Positions 32,899 to 42,660 of a stretch of 64,000 nt of DNA are shown in pieces; positions within the stretch are counted from its first letter, which is position 1, and the number at the start of each line of letters is the position of its first letter. The notes under the pieces are model-generated. The model worked only from the letters and a program-made list of their open reading frames with translations, searched no databases and had not been told where the DNA came from. The translations under genes were made by a program, and so were the position numbers. The DNA comes from Paracoccus seriniphilus (lineage in GTDB: Bacteria; Pseudomonadota; Alphaproteobacteria; Rhodobacterales; Rhodobacteraceae): NCBI RefSeq assembly GCF_028553745.1, contig NZ_CP067130.1, positions 535,726 to 599,725 of the forward strand, in the 5' to 3' direction.

Positions 32899-35025
32899 TC
32901 AGGCGTCCACTGTATCCGCGACCGCGCGGGCCGCAGTTGCACTGACCGCGGGTTGCTGGGTCAGGACATAGACACCTGTCGCATCAAGCTCGGCATGCCA
33001 GCCGGGTTCGATCACGATTGTCGTCGTGACCTCCTGGATCACCGCCGGCCCCGAGATCCGGTCCCCCGCGCCCAGAGCCGCGCCATCATAGACCGGCGCG
33101 TCTTGTCGCGTGCCATCGGCGCTGAAGATCATCTCGCGCGTGCCACTGAGGGCTGCATGCGCGCCCTTGCCCGGCGCGATCTGCATCCTTGCAGGCTTGT
33201 CCAGCGCACCAGTCAGCGCGCTTTCGACATTCACCACCTCGACCGAGCTGTTCGGCTCGGAATAGGTATAAAGCTCCTCATGGCGGGCGTGGAAGGCGGC
33301 CTTGAGCTGTTCAAGCGCGGCCTCGGTAACGGTGAAAGGATCGACATCAACGGTGCATTCATGCACCTGCCCGACATAGCGCATGTCCAGCGCGCGCCGC
33401 ACGCCGATCCGCTCGGGGGTGAAACCGTCCTCCGCCAGATCCGCGCGGCCGCGTTCCTCCAGCCCCTCGAAGAGCGTATTCAGACGCGCCGCTGCCTCGG
33501 CCCCCTCAAGGCGTACCGGCGCCGGAGCCATGTAATTGTATTTCACGTCCGAGATGATCTGCCCGAAGGCGCAAAGCCCCGAGGCAAGCTTGGAGATCAG
33601 GATCTTGCGGATCCCCATCTCGCGCGCCAGCGCCGTGATATGTGCCGACGTCGCCCCGCCCGCGCAGTTCAGCACGAAGTCGCGCGGATCATAGCCGCGT
33701 TCAACCGAGACACGCCGGATCGCATTGACCATGTTGTTGTTGACGATCGTAAACATGCCATAGGCGGCCTTCTCGACACTGATGCCAAGGGGTTTGGCCA
33801 GATGCGTCTCGATCGCGGTGCGGGCCTTCTCGACATTCAGGGGCAGACGCCCGCCGACCAGCCCGGCGGGATTGAGATAGCCCAGCACAAGGTTCGCGTC
33901 TGTCGTGGTCGGCTGTTGCCCCCCCAGATCATAGCAGGCCGGGCCGGGCTGCGAACCTGCAGATTGCGGCCCCATCTGCATCAGCCCCATGGAATCGATC
34001 CAGCCGATCGAACCGCCGCCCGCGCCCAATGTCTCGACCTGGATCATCGGAATCCCGATCCGGTAGCGCAGGAAGTCGATATTCTTCGACACATTTGCCC
34101 GTCCGTCATGGGTCAGGGTGATATCGAAGGAGGTGCCGCCCATATCGACGGTGATGATGTCCTTCATGTCCCATGGCGAACCCAGATACAGCGCGGCTTG
34201 CGGAGCCGAAGCCGGCCCCGAATTGATCGCATAGACCGACTGGTCCGAGACCACGCGGCCAAGCGCCAATCCGCCATTCGACTGGAAATAGCGCACCGGC
34301 GCGCGAGCACCCAGCGACTGGAAATAGCCATCGACCTTCTCGACATAGCTCGACAGGATCGGCGACAGATAGGCATTGACGATGGCGGTAGAGGTTCGCG
34401 TGTATTCACGCACCTGCGGATATATCTGGCTGCCGATGGTCAGCCGGATACCGGGCATCATCTCGCGCACGATTTCCGCGGCGCGCTCCTCATGTTCGGG
34501 ATGCAGCACCGACCAGACGAAGGAGATCGCGACCGACTCGACGCCTTCGGCAATGAAATGACGGCAGGCCTCGCGCACATCCTCCTCGTTCAACGGCGTG
34601 TGGACAGCACCCGTTGACAGGACGCGCTCTCTCACACCGTGGCGCAAGTAGCGCGGCACCAGCATTGTCGCGGGCGGGTAGTCGGGATCGTAACGGTAGC
34701 CGTCTTCCTTGTGTCCAAGGCGGATCTCGATGCTGTCTTCGTGGCCCCTTGTGGCGATAAGGCCGGTGCGCGCGCCCTTGTGCTGGATCAGGGCGTTGAG
34801 GCCGACAGTGGTCCCGTTGATGCACAGATCAGCGTTCGAGACGATCTCGTGCGGAGGGATTGCGGTTTCCTCCTCGATCAGCGCAAGGCCGTTGCGGATG
34901 GCAAGCGTCGGGTCCTGCGGCGTCGAAAGTGTCTTGAAGATGCGCACGCCGCCATTGCGGTCGGCAAGGATGAAATCGGTAAACGTGCCGCCGGCATCGA
35001 TGCCAAGACGATATTGATTTTGCAT
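32899..35025 (-). CDS. hyuA: Hydantoinase/oxoprolinase subunit A
   Basis: A 708-residue subunit with the actin-like ATPase motifs GIDAGGTFTDFILADRNG at the N-terminus and IITVDMGGTSFDITLTHDG near residue 290. Further landmarks are GAGGGSIGWID and ACYDLGGQQPTTTDANLVLG. With HyuB it forms an ATP-dependent amidase that opens five-membered cyclic amides such as N-methylhydantoin or 5-oxoproline. AGGACTGACTC precedes the ATG. It follows hyuB by 75 bases containing a strong hairpin. Confidence 0.93.
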   Translation of the reverse strand: MQNQYRLGIDAGGTFTDFILADRNGGVRIFKTLSTPQDPTLAIRNGLALIEEETAIPPHEIVSNADLCINGTTVGLNALIQHKGARTGLIATRGHEDSIEIRLGHKEDGYRYDPDYPPATMLVPRYLRHGVRERVLSTGAVHTPLNEEDVREACRHFIAEGVESVAISFVWSVLHPEHEERAAEIVREMMPGIRLTIGSQIYPQVREYTRTSTAIVNAYLSPILSSYVEKVDGYFQSLGARAPVRYFQSNGGLALGRVVSDQSVYAINSGPASAPQAALYLGSPWDMKDIITVDMGGTSFDITLTHDGRANVSKNIDFLRYRIGIPMIQVETLGAGGGSIGWIDSMGLMQMGPQSAGSQPGPACYDLGGQQPTTTDANLVLGYLNPAGLVGGRLPLNVEKARTAIETHLAKPLGISVEKAAYGMFTIVNNNMVNAIRRVSVERGYDPRDFVLNCAGGATSAHITALAREMGIRKILISKLASGLCAFGQIISDVKYNYMAPAPVRLEGAEAAARLNTLFEGLEERGRADLAEDGFTPERIGVRRALDMRYVGQVHECTVDVDPFTVTEAALEQLKAAFHARHEELYTYSEPNSSVEVVNVESALTGALDKPARMQIAPGKGAHAALSGTREMIFSADGTRQDAPVYDGAALGAGDRISGPAVIQEVTTTIVIEPGWHAELDATGVYVLTQQPAVSATAARAVADTVDA

Positions 35026-35055
35026 GAGTCAGTCCTGCGAATAGAGGGTTTCCAG

Positions 35056-35075
35056 GCCCGGCCTGCGGGCCGGGC
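35056..35075 (-). other. Intra-operon hairpin between hyuB and hyuA
   Basis: GCCCGGCC and GGCCGGGC form a perfect 8-bp stem with a 4-base loop in the 75-base gap, with no U-run. It is likely an RNA-processing or attenuation element rather than a full terminator. Confidence 0.5.
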
Positions 35076-35100
35076 GGTTGGTGGCCAATGCCACCGGCGG

Positions 35101-36849
35101 TCAGGCCGAACGCAACACGCGCGTTGCCTCGTCATCGACGGCCAGTGTCTCGCGGTCCGAAATGACGACGCCGTAATCCTGACGGGCGCCCTCAAGGCTG
35201 ACGAGACCGTTCTTCACGTCCTGAACGACACATCCGACATCGCGCTCGAACGGGTTGCCATAGCCGCCGCCGCCGGGGTTGATATTGGCAGCGCGTTCAC
35301 CGGGATTGATCGTTTCGATGACATTGTCGGTGATGACCTGGGTTGCACCGTCCCGCGTCACTTCAAGCCGACCGACCTTGGGCTGGACAAGCGCCGAGCG
35401 CGCGCCCGCCGCCCCCATCGCCGGTATCCGCCGTCCTTCCCCGAAGGTGATCAGCGTCATCGGCGAATCCAGCGGTTCCACCTCCCAACGGGTGCCCGAT
35501 CCTCCGCGGTGTCGTCCCGCGCCGCCGGAATCTTCCATCAGCCCGTATTCGTGAATAATGATCGGATAGCTGTGTTCGAGCATCTCGATATCGCCTGAAT
35601 GCAGCGCGCCGAAACAGCATTCCGGCCCGCAGGCATGCCAGCCATCCTGCGTCGCCGTGGCCCCCGCCCCCGAGATGATCGAAGCAAGAACCATCGTGAC
35701 ATATTCCTCGTTGTGACGTTTGTCCCAACCGGCGATGTTGCAGCCATTCGCGTGGCCCCAACTGGCCGAAACCTTGGCCGGTGCCGCTTGCTCGAAGGCC
35801 AGCCGCACCGCATCGGTCAGCGTTTCCATCGGCGTCGTCGTACAGTTCATATGCGGTGCCGGCGACTGCGCGTTGCACAGCGTGCCCTTGGGCCCCATAT
35901 CGGTCTGCACACAGCGATAAAGCCCTTCATTATAGGGCGGCGGAAGCTGGGCGAACATCATCAGGCCCAGATAGACGCCCGAATAGCTGTTGCCCTCGTA
36001 GGAATTGATGAAATAGGGCACCTGAGGCGGGGACGAGATCGCGATATGGCAGCCGTCACCGGCGACGGTCAGGGTCGCGGTGATCTCGAAATCGCCCAGT
36101 CCGTGACCGGCATCCTCAAGGATCGCCGTGCCCGAATAGGTGCCGTCGGGCACTTCCGAGATCAGCTTGCGCATATGGGCCTCGGCCATGTCCAGCAGCT
36201 CGGCAACACAGTCCTGCACGACATCCTTGCCATATTTGTCCATCAGATTCTTCAGATTGCGCGCGCCAACCTGGCAGGCTCCGATCAGGGCGTTGAAATC
36301 GCCTTCCTGATCGCGACGGGCGCGCATGTTGGTCAGCAGCAGGTTCATCACGTCATGGCGCGGAACGCCGCGATCCCACAGCTTTACCGGGGGAATGCGC
36401 AGCCCTTCGGCATAGATCTCGGTGGCGTTGGGGTTATAGCCTGCGGGCACCGGGCCGCCGATGTCGGTCAGATGACCCTTGCAGACCGTCCAGAACACCA
36501 GCTCGCCCTGATAGAACACCGGATAATACATGCAGGTATCGATGATATGCGACCCGCCGTATGCCGGATCGTTATGCAGGATCAGATCGCCCTCGTGAAT
36601 ATCGCCTTCGAAGAACTGCGCCACCGATTTCATTGCCGGGATCAGGCTGCCCAGATGGATCGGGATATCCTGCCCCTGCAAGATCATCTCGGGTGTATGG
36701 TTGAAAAGCGCGGTCGAGTAGTCATGCGCCAGATTGAAGACAGAACTGCGCGCCGTTTGTTCAAGCGCCAGCGTCATCTCGCGCTGCGTGGTTTCAAGAA
36801 CACCTCGCACCACCGATAGCGTGATCGGGTCCACCTTGCGTTTGTTCAT
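35101..36849 (-). CDS. hyuB: Hydantoinase/oxoprolinase subunit B
   Basis: A 582-residue subunit. It begins RKVDPITLSVVRGVLETTQ, has EGDLILHNDPAYGGSHIIDT and GTRWEVEPLDSPMTLITFG, and ends with the Gly-rich INPGGGGYGNPFERD. It is the catalytic partner of HyuA. It is first in the operon and divergent from the AraC regulator gene. The length is normal and no damage is seen. Confidence 0.93.
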   Translation of the reverse strand: MNKRKVDPITLSVVRGVLETTQREMTLALEQTARSSVFNLAHDYSTALFNHTPEMILQGQDIPIHLGSLIPAMKSVAQFFEGDIHEGDLILHNDPAYGGSHIIDTCMYYPVFYQGELVFWTVCKGHLTDIGGPVPAGYNPNATEIYAEGLRIPPVKLWDRGVPRHDVMNLLLTNMRARRDQEGDFNALIGACQVGARNLKNLMDKYGKDVVQDCVAELLDMAEAHMRKLISEVPDGTYSGTAILEDAGHGLGDFEITATLTVAGDGCHIAISSPPQVPYFINSYEGNSYSGVYLGLMMFAQLPPPYNEGLYRCVQTDMGPKGTLCNAQSPAPHMNCTTTPMETLTDAVRLAFEQAAPAKVSASWGHANGCNIAGWDKRHNEEYVTMVLASIISGAGATATQDGWHACGPECCFGALHSGDIEMLEHSYPIIIHEYGLMEDSGGAGRHRGGSGTRWEVEPLDSPMTLITFGEGRRIPAMGAAGARSALVQPKVGRLEVTRDGATQVITDNVIETINPGERAANINPGGGGYGNPFERDVGCVVQDVKNGLVSLEGARQDYGVVISDRETLAVDDEATRVLRSA

Positions 36850-37163
36850 TCCCTGTCAGTCCTCTGTCTGGGAACAGCCGGCCGCAACGACAGGGCCGCC
36901 AAAGCGGTGAAACGAGATCTCCCTGTGTTGCAGGCCGCTGTCCGGCTTTACGTTATATGTCGCAAGGGGAAAGACTGATCCGAATCAGGCCGGGAGGTCT
37001 TGTATTGCTGCGCGGAAAGATTTGTCGCGCAGCGCGGAATTTCCGGGAATTTGTCATTTTGCGCGGCAGGATTTGCGTTTGCGCGCACAGGCCGGGGGCC
37101 ACCCTCAAAAATGTCTTGCTCGGTGGGGCCACCGGCATTTACCGATTCCGAAGGGAGACCGTC
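36850..37163. promoter_or_regulatory. Divergent hyuB/araC control region with repeated motif
   Basis: This 314-bp gap holds no gene. It contains three imperfect copies in the same direction of RATTTG followed by a GCGCG block: 37019-37036, 37047-37066 and 37069-37086. Tandem direct half-sites are the usual layout for AraC-family proteins. An in-frame ATG at 36957 would extend the AraC protein through this region, but it has no ribosome-binding site. Confidence 0.45.
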
Positions 37164-38108
37164 ATGAAAAGCACGATCCACAGCACAAAGAGAATTGCGC
37201 CAGAGGCCCGTGCCGCCTATTGGGACCGGGTGATCGCCGACACTTATTTTCCGCTGCGCCTGACATTTCGCGACCCTGCCACATTTGACGGGCGGCTCAC
37301 GCGGCGCGACATCGGCGCGATCTCGCTGTCCCGACTGAACACCAAGGCACTGCTCTATGAGCGCTTGCGCCAGCATCTGCGGACAGCGGTTGAAGAGGAA
37401 TATCTCATCGCGATTCCGCGCCTCAGCCCCGTCGAGTTCTATCAAGTGGGCCGCGAGGTGCGCTGCGATCCGGGGGGATTCATACTCGAGCGCGGCGACG
37501 AGCCCTATCGCTTCTCATATGGAGCAACCAACGAACTCTATGTGCTCAAGCTGCCTAAGCGCGTGCTGTCCGAGAAGCTGCGCAACCCGGACCGGTTCTG
37601 TGCTCAGGTCATCGATGCCAGCACCGGGATCGCGCATCTGTTTTCCGAAACGGTTCGTCAATTGCAGGGGCTGCCATTGGATGCGGGGCATGCCGCGGTA
37701 GTCCTTGGGCGACAATTGGTCGAACTACTGGCGCTGGCCCTTGATCAGGAAACAGAACAGGATAACCAGATGCGCAGCGCCGTTCAGGCCGCCCACCTGC
37801 GCCGCGCAGAGAAGGTGATCAGGGACAATCTTGCGAACCCGGCACTCAACCCCGAGATGGTGGCCAAGGCCTGCGGTATCTCGAAGCGATATCTGCATGA
37901 ACTGTTCAACGGATGGAACACCAGCGTCTCGCGCTTCATTCGCGAGGAAAGGCTGATCGCGGCACGCGATATGCTGCAAGCCTCGCCATATCTTCCGATT
38001 GCCGACGTGGCCTATCGCTTTGGCTTCTCGGATCAGGCACAGTTCTCGCGCCGCTTCCGTGACCGTTTCGACCAAACCCCGTCGGCCTTCCGAGCCGCGC
38101 AACGGTAA
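37164..38108 (+). CDS. AraC-family transcriptional regulator
   Basis: A 314-residue regulator. Residues ~30-200 resemble the AraC_binding_2 effector domain (LTRRDIGAISLSRLNTKALL). The C-terminal ~100 residues carry two helix-turn-helix units (NPEMVAKACGISKRYLHELF and PIADVAYRFGFSDQAQFSRR, then FRDRFDQTPSAFR). GAAGGGAGACCGTC decides the start at 37164. Being divergent from hyuB, it is the likely activator of the hydantoinase operon. Confidence 0.9.
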   Translation: MKSTIHSTKRIAPEARAAYWDRVIADTYFPLRLTFRDPATFDGRLTRRDIGAISLSRLNTKALLYERLRQHLRTAVEEEYLIAIPRLSPVEFYQVGREVRCDPGGFILERGDEPYRFSYGATNELYVLKLPKRVLSEKLRNPDRFCAQVIDASTGIAHLFSETVRQLQGLPLDAGHAAVVLGRQLVELLALALDQETEQDNQMRSAVQAAHLRRAEKVIRDNLANPALNPEMVAKACGISKRYLHELFNGWNTSVSRFIREERLIAARDMLQASPYLPIADVAYRFGFSDQAQFSRRFRDRFDQTPSAFRAAQR

Positions 38109-38207
38109 ACAGGGCGACCGGATCGCGAACTATGCTTGTCGCGATCGGCAAATCCTTACCGGACCAACTGGCCTGCGGGGTGTTGCCCAGGTTGCCGATC
38201 CGCATTG

Positions 38208-38960
38208 TCACCACAACCGGCTGCCGTGAACGGCCACTGACCATTCCAGGTCAGGCAGAAATACGGTCAGGAACCCCAGGCAGAGAAGCATGGCCAGATG
38301 GCGAAAGACCTCCTGCATCCCGATCTGGTCTGCCAGCGCCCCAAGTGCAGCCGCACCAAGCGCCCCGATCCCGAAAGCAAAGCCGAAAACAAACCCTGCA
38401 ACCTTGCCGACCTTCTGTGGCAGCACTTCCTGCGCAAAGACCACGATCGCGGAAAACGCCGAAGAACGTGCAATAGCTCTTGAATATTTCAATATGGACG
38501 AATTTGCTCAGCAGCAGCGCCCCCAGAACTGCAAAGGCGATGACAAGACGTCTGGTCGGCAAGGCAGGCCCAAAAACCGGGCGAGAGCCGGCGGCCCGTG
38601 TCATGCGCTGATGATGCGCAAACCATCGCGCAATCCACAGAAGAACCACGACCCCGCAAATGGCAAGCAGGCCGAACCACACGGTGCTGGCCTGACCAAG
38701 CGGCAACACGATCAGCGCCGCGGCCAGAGGCCCAAGGGCCGTGCCCGTGTTGCCGCCCACCTGAAAACTGGATTGAGCAAAACCAAGCCTGCCACCAGAA
38801 GCGCCGCGAAAGACCCGGCTGTCGCCGGCAGTTCCACTCCGATCGCAACAATCATCATCGAGACCGCCAGAGAATAGGGCTTGGGCCGCAGATCGCCGTA
38901 AATCCGGACCAAAAACCTGCCGCAGATCGCATGAACAGCCCCGCAAGGGTGACTGCACCT
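38208..38960 (-). pseudogene. Decayed MFS transporter (fosmidomycin-resistance Fsr-like)
   Basis: Pieces of one MFS protein occur in different frames. SLAVSMMIVAIGVELPATAG reads in one frame at 38.8 kb. LGFAQSSFQVGGNTGTALGP and LAAALIVLPLGQASTVWFGL lead to LLLSKFVHIEIFKSY in a second. IVVFAQEVLPQKVGKVAGFV, FGFAFGIGALGAAALGALAD and LCLGFLTVFLPDL form the C-terminal end. These match Fsr-type drug exporters with at least one frameshift, a missing N-terminus and a missing segment between helices 7 and 10. It is not functional. Confidence 0.75.
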
Positions 38961-40995
38961 ACAGGTCTTTCACGAGTCTGAGCGCGTCATATATTGCGGC
39001 ATGGGTATTTCGGGCTGCGACGGCATCGCCGATGCGGAACAGGCGGAACTTTCCGGCCGGATTTTTCAGAACGCCTTGCAAGCCTCCGGTAGCCAGCGCT
39101 TCGTAATCGACCTCGCCCATATTCGAGGATTGCGGCTTCAGGTCGAAATACAATTCATCGAGCGGGCGGGTGCCGTGGTTGACGATGACCTGATCCACAA
39201 TCCGGTCGCGCGTCACCCCGCCGTAATCGCTGCCGAGCGTCGCACGCAATTGCCCGCCTTCCCGCGCAACGCAGAGCAGCCGCCAGGTCACCGTGAAGGT
39301 CGTGTCCAGCTTTTGCAGGCTGCGCATATAGGGAACCAGGTTCATCGCCATGACTTCGGGCGAGAACGCCCGGTCCGGGGTCACGATCTCGACCTTGGCG
39401 CCGGTTGCCGCGATCAGCTCGGCGGCCTGAAGGGCGGCGTGATCGCCGGCATCGTCGAAGATCAGCACATTCCGGCCGGGCCGAACATCGCCCGACAGGA
39501 TATCCCAGGCCGAGCTGACCAGATCATTGCCCTCGGACAGGATTTCGACATGGGGCAGGCCGCCAGTTGCGACGATGACCTCGTCAGGATCCGTGGCCAG
39601 CACGTCCTCGGCCTCGGCCAGGGTGTTGAAGTTGAAGGTGACGCCATGTTTTTCGCACATGGCCTGACGCCACGCGATGATCGAGATCATCTCGCGCCTC
39701 CGCTCTTGCAGGGCGGTCAGGCGGATCTGGCCGCCGGGCTGGTCGGCCGCCTCGAAGACGGTAACCTCGTGGCCGCGCTCGGCGGCGACACGGGCGGCCT
39801 CCATGCCTGCGGGGCCCGCACCGACAATGGTAATGCGCTTTCGGGTCTGTGCCGCCGGGATCGTCTGCGGCATGGTTTCCTCGCGCCCCGTGGCGGCGTT
39901 GTGCAGGCAGAAGGCCATGCCCCCCTGATAGATCCGGTCCAGACAGTAATTCGCGCCGACGCAGGGGCGAATGTCATCCTCGCGCCTTTCGATGATCTTG
40001 CGCACCAGATGCGGGTCGGCCATATGCGCCCGGGTCATGCCGACCATATCGATCAGGCCACTGGCGATGGCGTGACGGGCGGTCGCCACATCGGGGATCT
40101 TGGCGGCATGAAAGGTCGGGAAATCGGTCGCCTTCTTGATCTGCCCCGCGAATTCCAGATGCGGTGCATTGCGCATGCCCTGCACGGGGATCACGTCGGT
40201 CAGCCCCGCATCGGTGTCGATATGCCCGCGCACGACATTCAGGAAATCGACCAGCCCGCTGTCTTTCAGCTTCCTTGAGATCGCAATGCCGTCATCCGCG
40301 CCAAAGCCGCCGGGCAGGCATTCATCGCCAGTATAGCGCACGCCCAGCAGGAAATCCTCGCCACAGCGTTCACGGATGCCGCGCAGGACCTCCATGGTAA
40401 AGCGCAGCCGGTTGTCCAGGCTGCCGCCATATTCGTTGTCCAGATCATTGGTCATGGGCGACCAGAACTGGTCCATCAGATGTCCGTAGGCCTGCAATTC
40501 CAGACCGTCCAGACCCGCGACCTTCATCCGTTCGGCCGCATCGACATAGTCGCCGATAATGCGCTGGATGTCCCAGTCTTCCATCTTCTTTGGGAATGAC
40601 CGATGCGCGGCCTCGCGTTCATGGCTGGGCGAAACCACCGGCAGCCAATCCGCCTTGTCCCAGCGGGTGCGGCGACCCAGATGGGTCAGCTGGATCATCA
40701 CCGCCGTCCCGTGATCGTGGCATTCGTCGGTCAGCTTCTTCATCCAGCCGACGACCTCATCCTTCCATGCCAGGATATTGTTGAAGACCGGCGGGCTGTC
40801 GCGGGACACCGAAGCAGACCCCGCCGTCATCGTCAGCGCCACACCCGCCCGGGCACGCTCGACGTGATAGGCGCGATAACGCTCCTTGGGCATCCCGTCT
40901 TCAGGATAGGCCGGCTCGTGGCTGGTGATCATGATCCGGTTGCGAAGCGTCAGATGCTTCAACTGATAAGGCTGCAAAAGTGGATCCTGCGACAT
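38959..40995 (-). CDS. N-methylproline demethylase-like / 2,4-dienoyl-CoA reductase-family flavoprotein
   Basis: A 678-residue enzyme. Residues 1-~340 are an FMN TIM barrel (LTLRNRIMITSHEPAY, QLTHLGRRTRWDK, GHLMDQFWSPMTND). Then come a cysteine cluster region and FAD/NAD domains (ITIVGAGPAGMEAARVAAER, GQIRLTALQERR). Overall it resembles the demethylases of N-methylated prolines (stachydrine catabolism). The cluster ligands read C345-x2-A348-x2-C351 and C363: the usual second Cys is Ala (codon 39952-39954). It is monocistronic and divergent from the TetR gene. It is expected to remove a methyl group as formaldehyde in the cytoplasm. Confidence 0.85.
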   Translation of the reverse strand: MSQDPLLQPYQLKHLTLRNRIMITSHEPAYPEDGMPKERYRAYHVERARAGVALTMTAGSASVSRDSPPVFNNILAWKDEVVGWMKKLTDECHDHGTAVMIQLTHLGRRTRWDKADWLPVVSPSHEREAAHRSFPKKMEDWDIQRIIGDYVDAAERMKVAGLDGLELQAYGHLMDQFWSPMTNDLDNEYGGSLDNRLRFTMEVLRGIRERCGEDFLLGVRYTGDECLPGGFGADDGIAISRKLKDSGLVDFLNVVRGHIDTDAGLTDVIPVQGMRNAPHLEFAGQIKKATDFPTFHAAKIPDVATARHAIASGLIDMVGMTRAHMADPHLVRKIIERREDDIRPCVGANYCLDRIYQGGMAFCLHNAATGREETMPQTIPAAQTRKRITIVGAGPAGMEAARVAAERGHEVTVFEAADQPGGQIRLTALQERRREMISIIAWRQAMCEKHGVTFNFNTLAEAEDVLATDPDEVIVATGGLPHVEILSEGNDLVSSAWDILSGDVRPGRNVLIFDDAGDHAALQAAELIAATGAKVEIVTPDRAFSPEVMAMNLVPYMRSLQKLDTTFTVTWRLLCVAREGGQLRATLGSDYGGVTRDRIVDQVIVNHGTRPLDELYFDLKPQSSNMGEVDYEALATGGLQGVLKNPAGKFRLFRIGDAVAARNTHAAIYDALRLVKDL

Positions 40996-41043
40996 CGCAT
41001 CTGCCCTTGATGAGAGGAATGACGGGATTCAACATCAACAAAC

Positions 41044-41080
41044 TGTTCATTAGTGTCAATCCATAATTCATTGATGAACA
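41044..41080. promoter_or_regulatory. Candidate TetR operator
   Basis: The divergent gap holds TGTTCAT (41044-41050) and ATGAACA (41074-41080) as inverted arms. A perfect palindrome, TTCAT-TG-ATGAA, lies at 41067-41078. It sits between the demethylase and TetR starts. Confidence 0.5.
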
Positions 41081-41137
41081 TTTTTTAACTCATGCGAGAA
41101 CATTCGCCTTGAGGTGAACCCGAGCGACGAATAGTAA

Positions 41138-41785
41138 ATGAGTATGAAAAAACGTTCTGAATCTGCCGAAACCGGATGGCGCGGGTCGCGCGAGGGCTGG
41201 CTTCAAACCGCCTGCCAGGCATTGATGGAAGGCGGTATTGATGCCGTGAAGATCCAGCCGCTTGCCCGACAACTCAAATTGTCGCGCACCAGCTTTTACT
41301 GGTTCTTCGCGGACCGCGAAGCCCTTCTGGGCGCTCTCATCGACAGCTGGGAACAGCGGACGACCGACCCGCTGATCAAGGCGACGCAAGACTATGCGGA
41401 TTCCGCCGCCGAAGCGATGCTGAACGTTCTGGCGTGCTTTCTGTCAGACATGTTCGACAGCAAGCTGGAATTTGCGGTCCGCAGCTGGGCGCTGCAAGAC
41501 GACAAGGTCACCGAACGCGTCAAGGATGCAGATGAACGACGGCTTTCCGCACTGCGCGAGATGCTGATACGGTGGGGACAGCGGGAACAGGACGCCGATA
41601 TTCGCGCCCGGACCATCTATCTGACGCAGATCGGCTATATCTCGATGCGTGCGCAGGAAGATATGGAGACCCGGCTGCAGCGCATCCCCACATATGTCGA
41701 GATTTACACCGGTCACACTGCCGAGCCCCGCGAATTGGCGCGTTTTCGAGCCCGCGTCGAAAGCCTGACCAGTCAGAACCCCTGA
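41138..41785 (+). CDS. TetR-family transcriptional regulator
   Basis: A 215-residue regulator: the N-terminal HTH reads GWLQTACQALMEGGIDAVKI, QPLARQLKLSRTSFYWFFAD, REALLGALIDSWEQ; the rest is a helical ligand domain. The start is ATGAGTATG with a weak ribosome-binding site. It is divergent from the demethylase gene, which it probably represses. A 7-bp hairpin (41775-41794) overlaps the stop codon. Confidence 0.9.
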   Translation: MSMKKRSESAETGWRGSREGWLQTACQALMEGGIDAVKIQPLARQLKLSRTSFYWFFADREALLGALIDSWEQRTTDPLIKATQDYADSAAEAMLNVLACFLSDMFDSKLEFAVRSWALQDDKVTERVKDADERRLSALREMLIRWGQREQDADIRARTIYLTQIGYISMRAQEDMETRLQRIPTYVEIYTGHTAEPRELARFRARVESLTSQNP

Positions 41786-41794
41786 GAGGGTTCT
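41775..41794 (+). terminator. Terminator-like hairpin at the end of the TetR gene
   Basis: AGAACCC and GGGTTCT form a 7-bp stem whose loop contains the TGA stop. It marks the end of the catabolic region. Confidence 0.45.
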
Positions 41795-41997
41795 GCGGGC
41801 GGGTCTTCAGGCAAGTCCTGCGACAGTCATTCGAGTGCTGCGATGCCCCATTAACAGGTCACGCGCGTCTGGCACCTTGGGTGCGCATCGGCATGCGAGA
41901 TTGCCCCACTTGGGTGGGTTATGAGCGAGTAAAATTGCTCCACCTGCCACGTTCGCATCCGCGCCGGCCAGCGCGGAGGAATGAGCAGGTGATATTG

Positions 41998-42658
41998 ATG
42001 GAAAGTGTATCGAAGATCCGTCGTTGGATATTGGTCGAGGGTCGCAGCATCCGATCTGTGGCGCGGGCCACCGGTTTGTCGCGGAACACGGTGAAGAAGT
42101 ATCTGAAGGACGACAGTTCGCCGAGCTATCAGCGGCAAGCGCCGCCGGTCCGGCATAATCTCTGCGATGGATTTGACGCGCGACTTCAGGAACTGTTCGG
42201 GCAGGATCAAAAGCGGCCGCGCCGGGAGCGGCGGACGGCCACGAAGCTTTGCGAACAGCTCGTCTCGGAGGGGTATACTGGATCCTATTCGCCGGTTCAG
42301 CGATTTAACCGAGACCTCAAACGTGCCGACGCCGGATCGGGAGCGGCGTTTATCCCCCTGCATTTTGCTGCGGGTGATGCGCTCCAGTTTGACTGGAGCG
42401 AAGAGCGCGTTGTTCTCGATGGTGTCGAGCAGAAGGTGAAGGTTGCCCACTTCCGCCTGTGCCATAGTCGCAAGCCTTTTGTCATCGCCTAACCCGGCGA
42501 GAGCCAGGTGATGGTGTTGGATGCCTTTGTGCGGGCGCTGCCCTTCTATGGCGGGGTTCCGCGACGAGTGATCATCGACAATCCCAAAACGATGGTGACC
42601 TATGTCTCTCGCTCGAAGGTCCGGGTGTTCTATCCGCGATTTCTGGCGTTGATGAACG
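41998..42658 (+). pseudogene. istA: IS21-family istA relic (nonsense mutation, 3' truncated)
   Basis: The frame reads ESVSKIRRWILVEGRSIRSV, ARATGLSRNTVKKYLKDD, FDWSEERVVLDGVEQKVKVA, HFRLCHSRKPFVIA, then TAA at 42490-42492. It continues in the same frame with PGESQVMVLDAFVRALPFYG, GVPRRVIIDNPKTMVTYVSR and FYPRFLALMN. The stop replaces a conserved Tyr codon. After LALMN the match ends at the edge of an IS3 fragment. It belongs to a different IS21 lineage from the intact copy at 53-56 kb. 41796-41997 holds its upstream end and no other gene. Confidence 0.85.
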
Positions 42659-42660
42659 GT

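Noticed and set aside
32953..34617. A 554-codon open frame opposite hyuA
   Set aside because: It is the antisense shadow of a clear hydantoinase gene, rich in Arg/Asp/His runs, with no family features and no ribosome-binding site.
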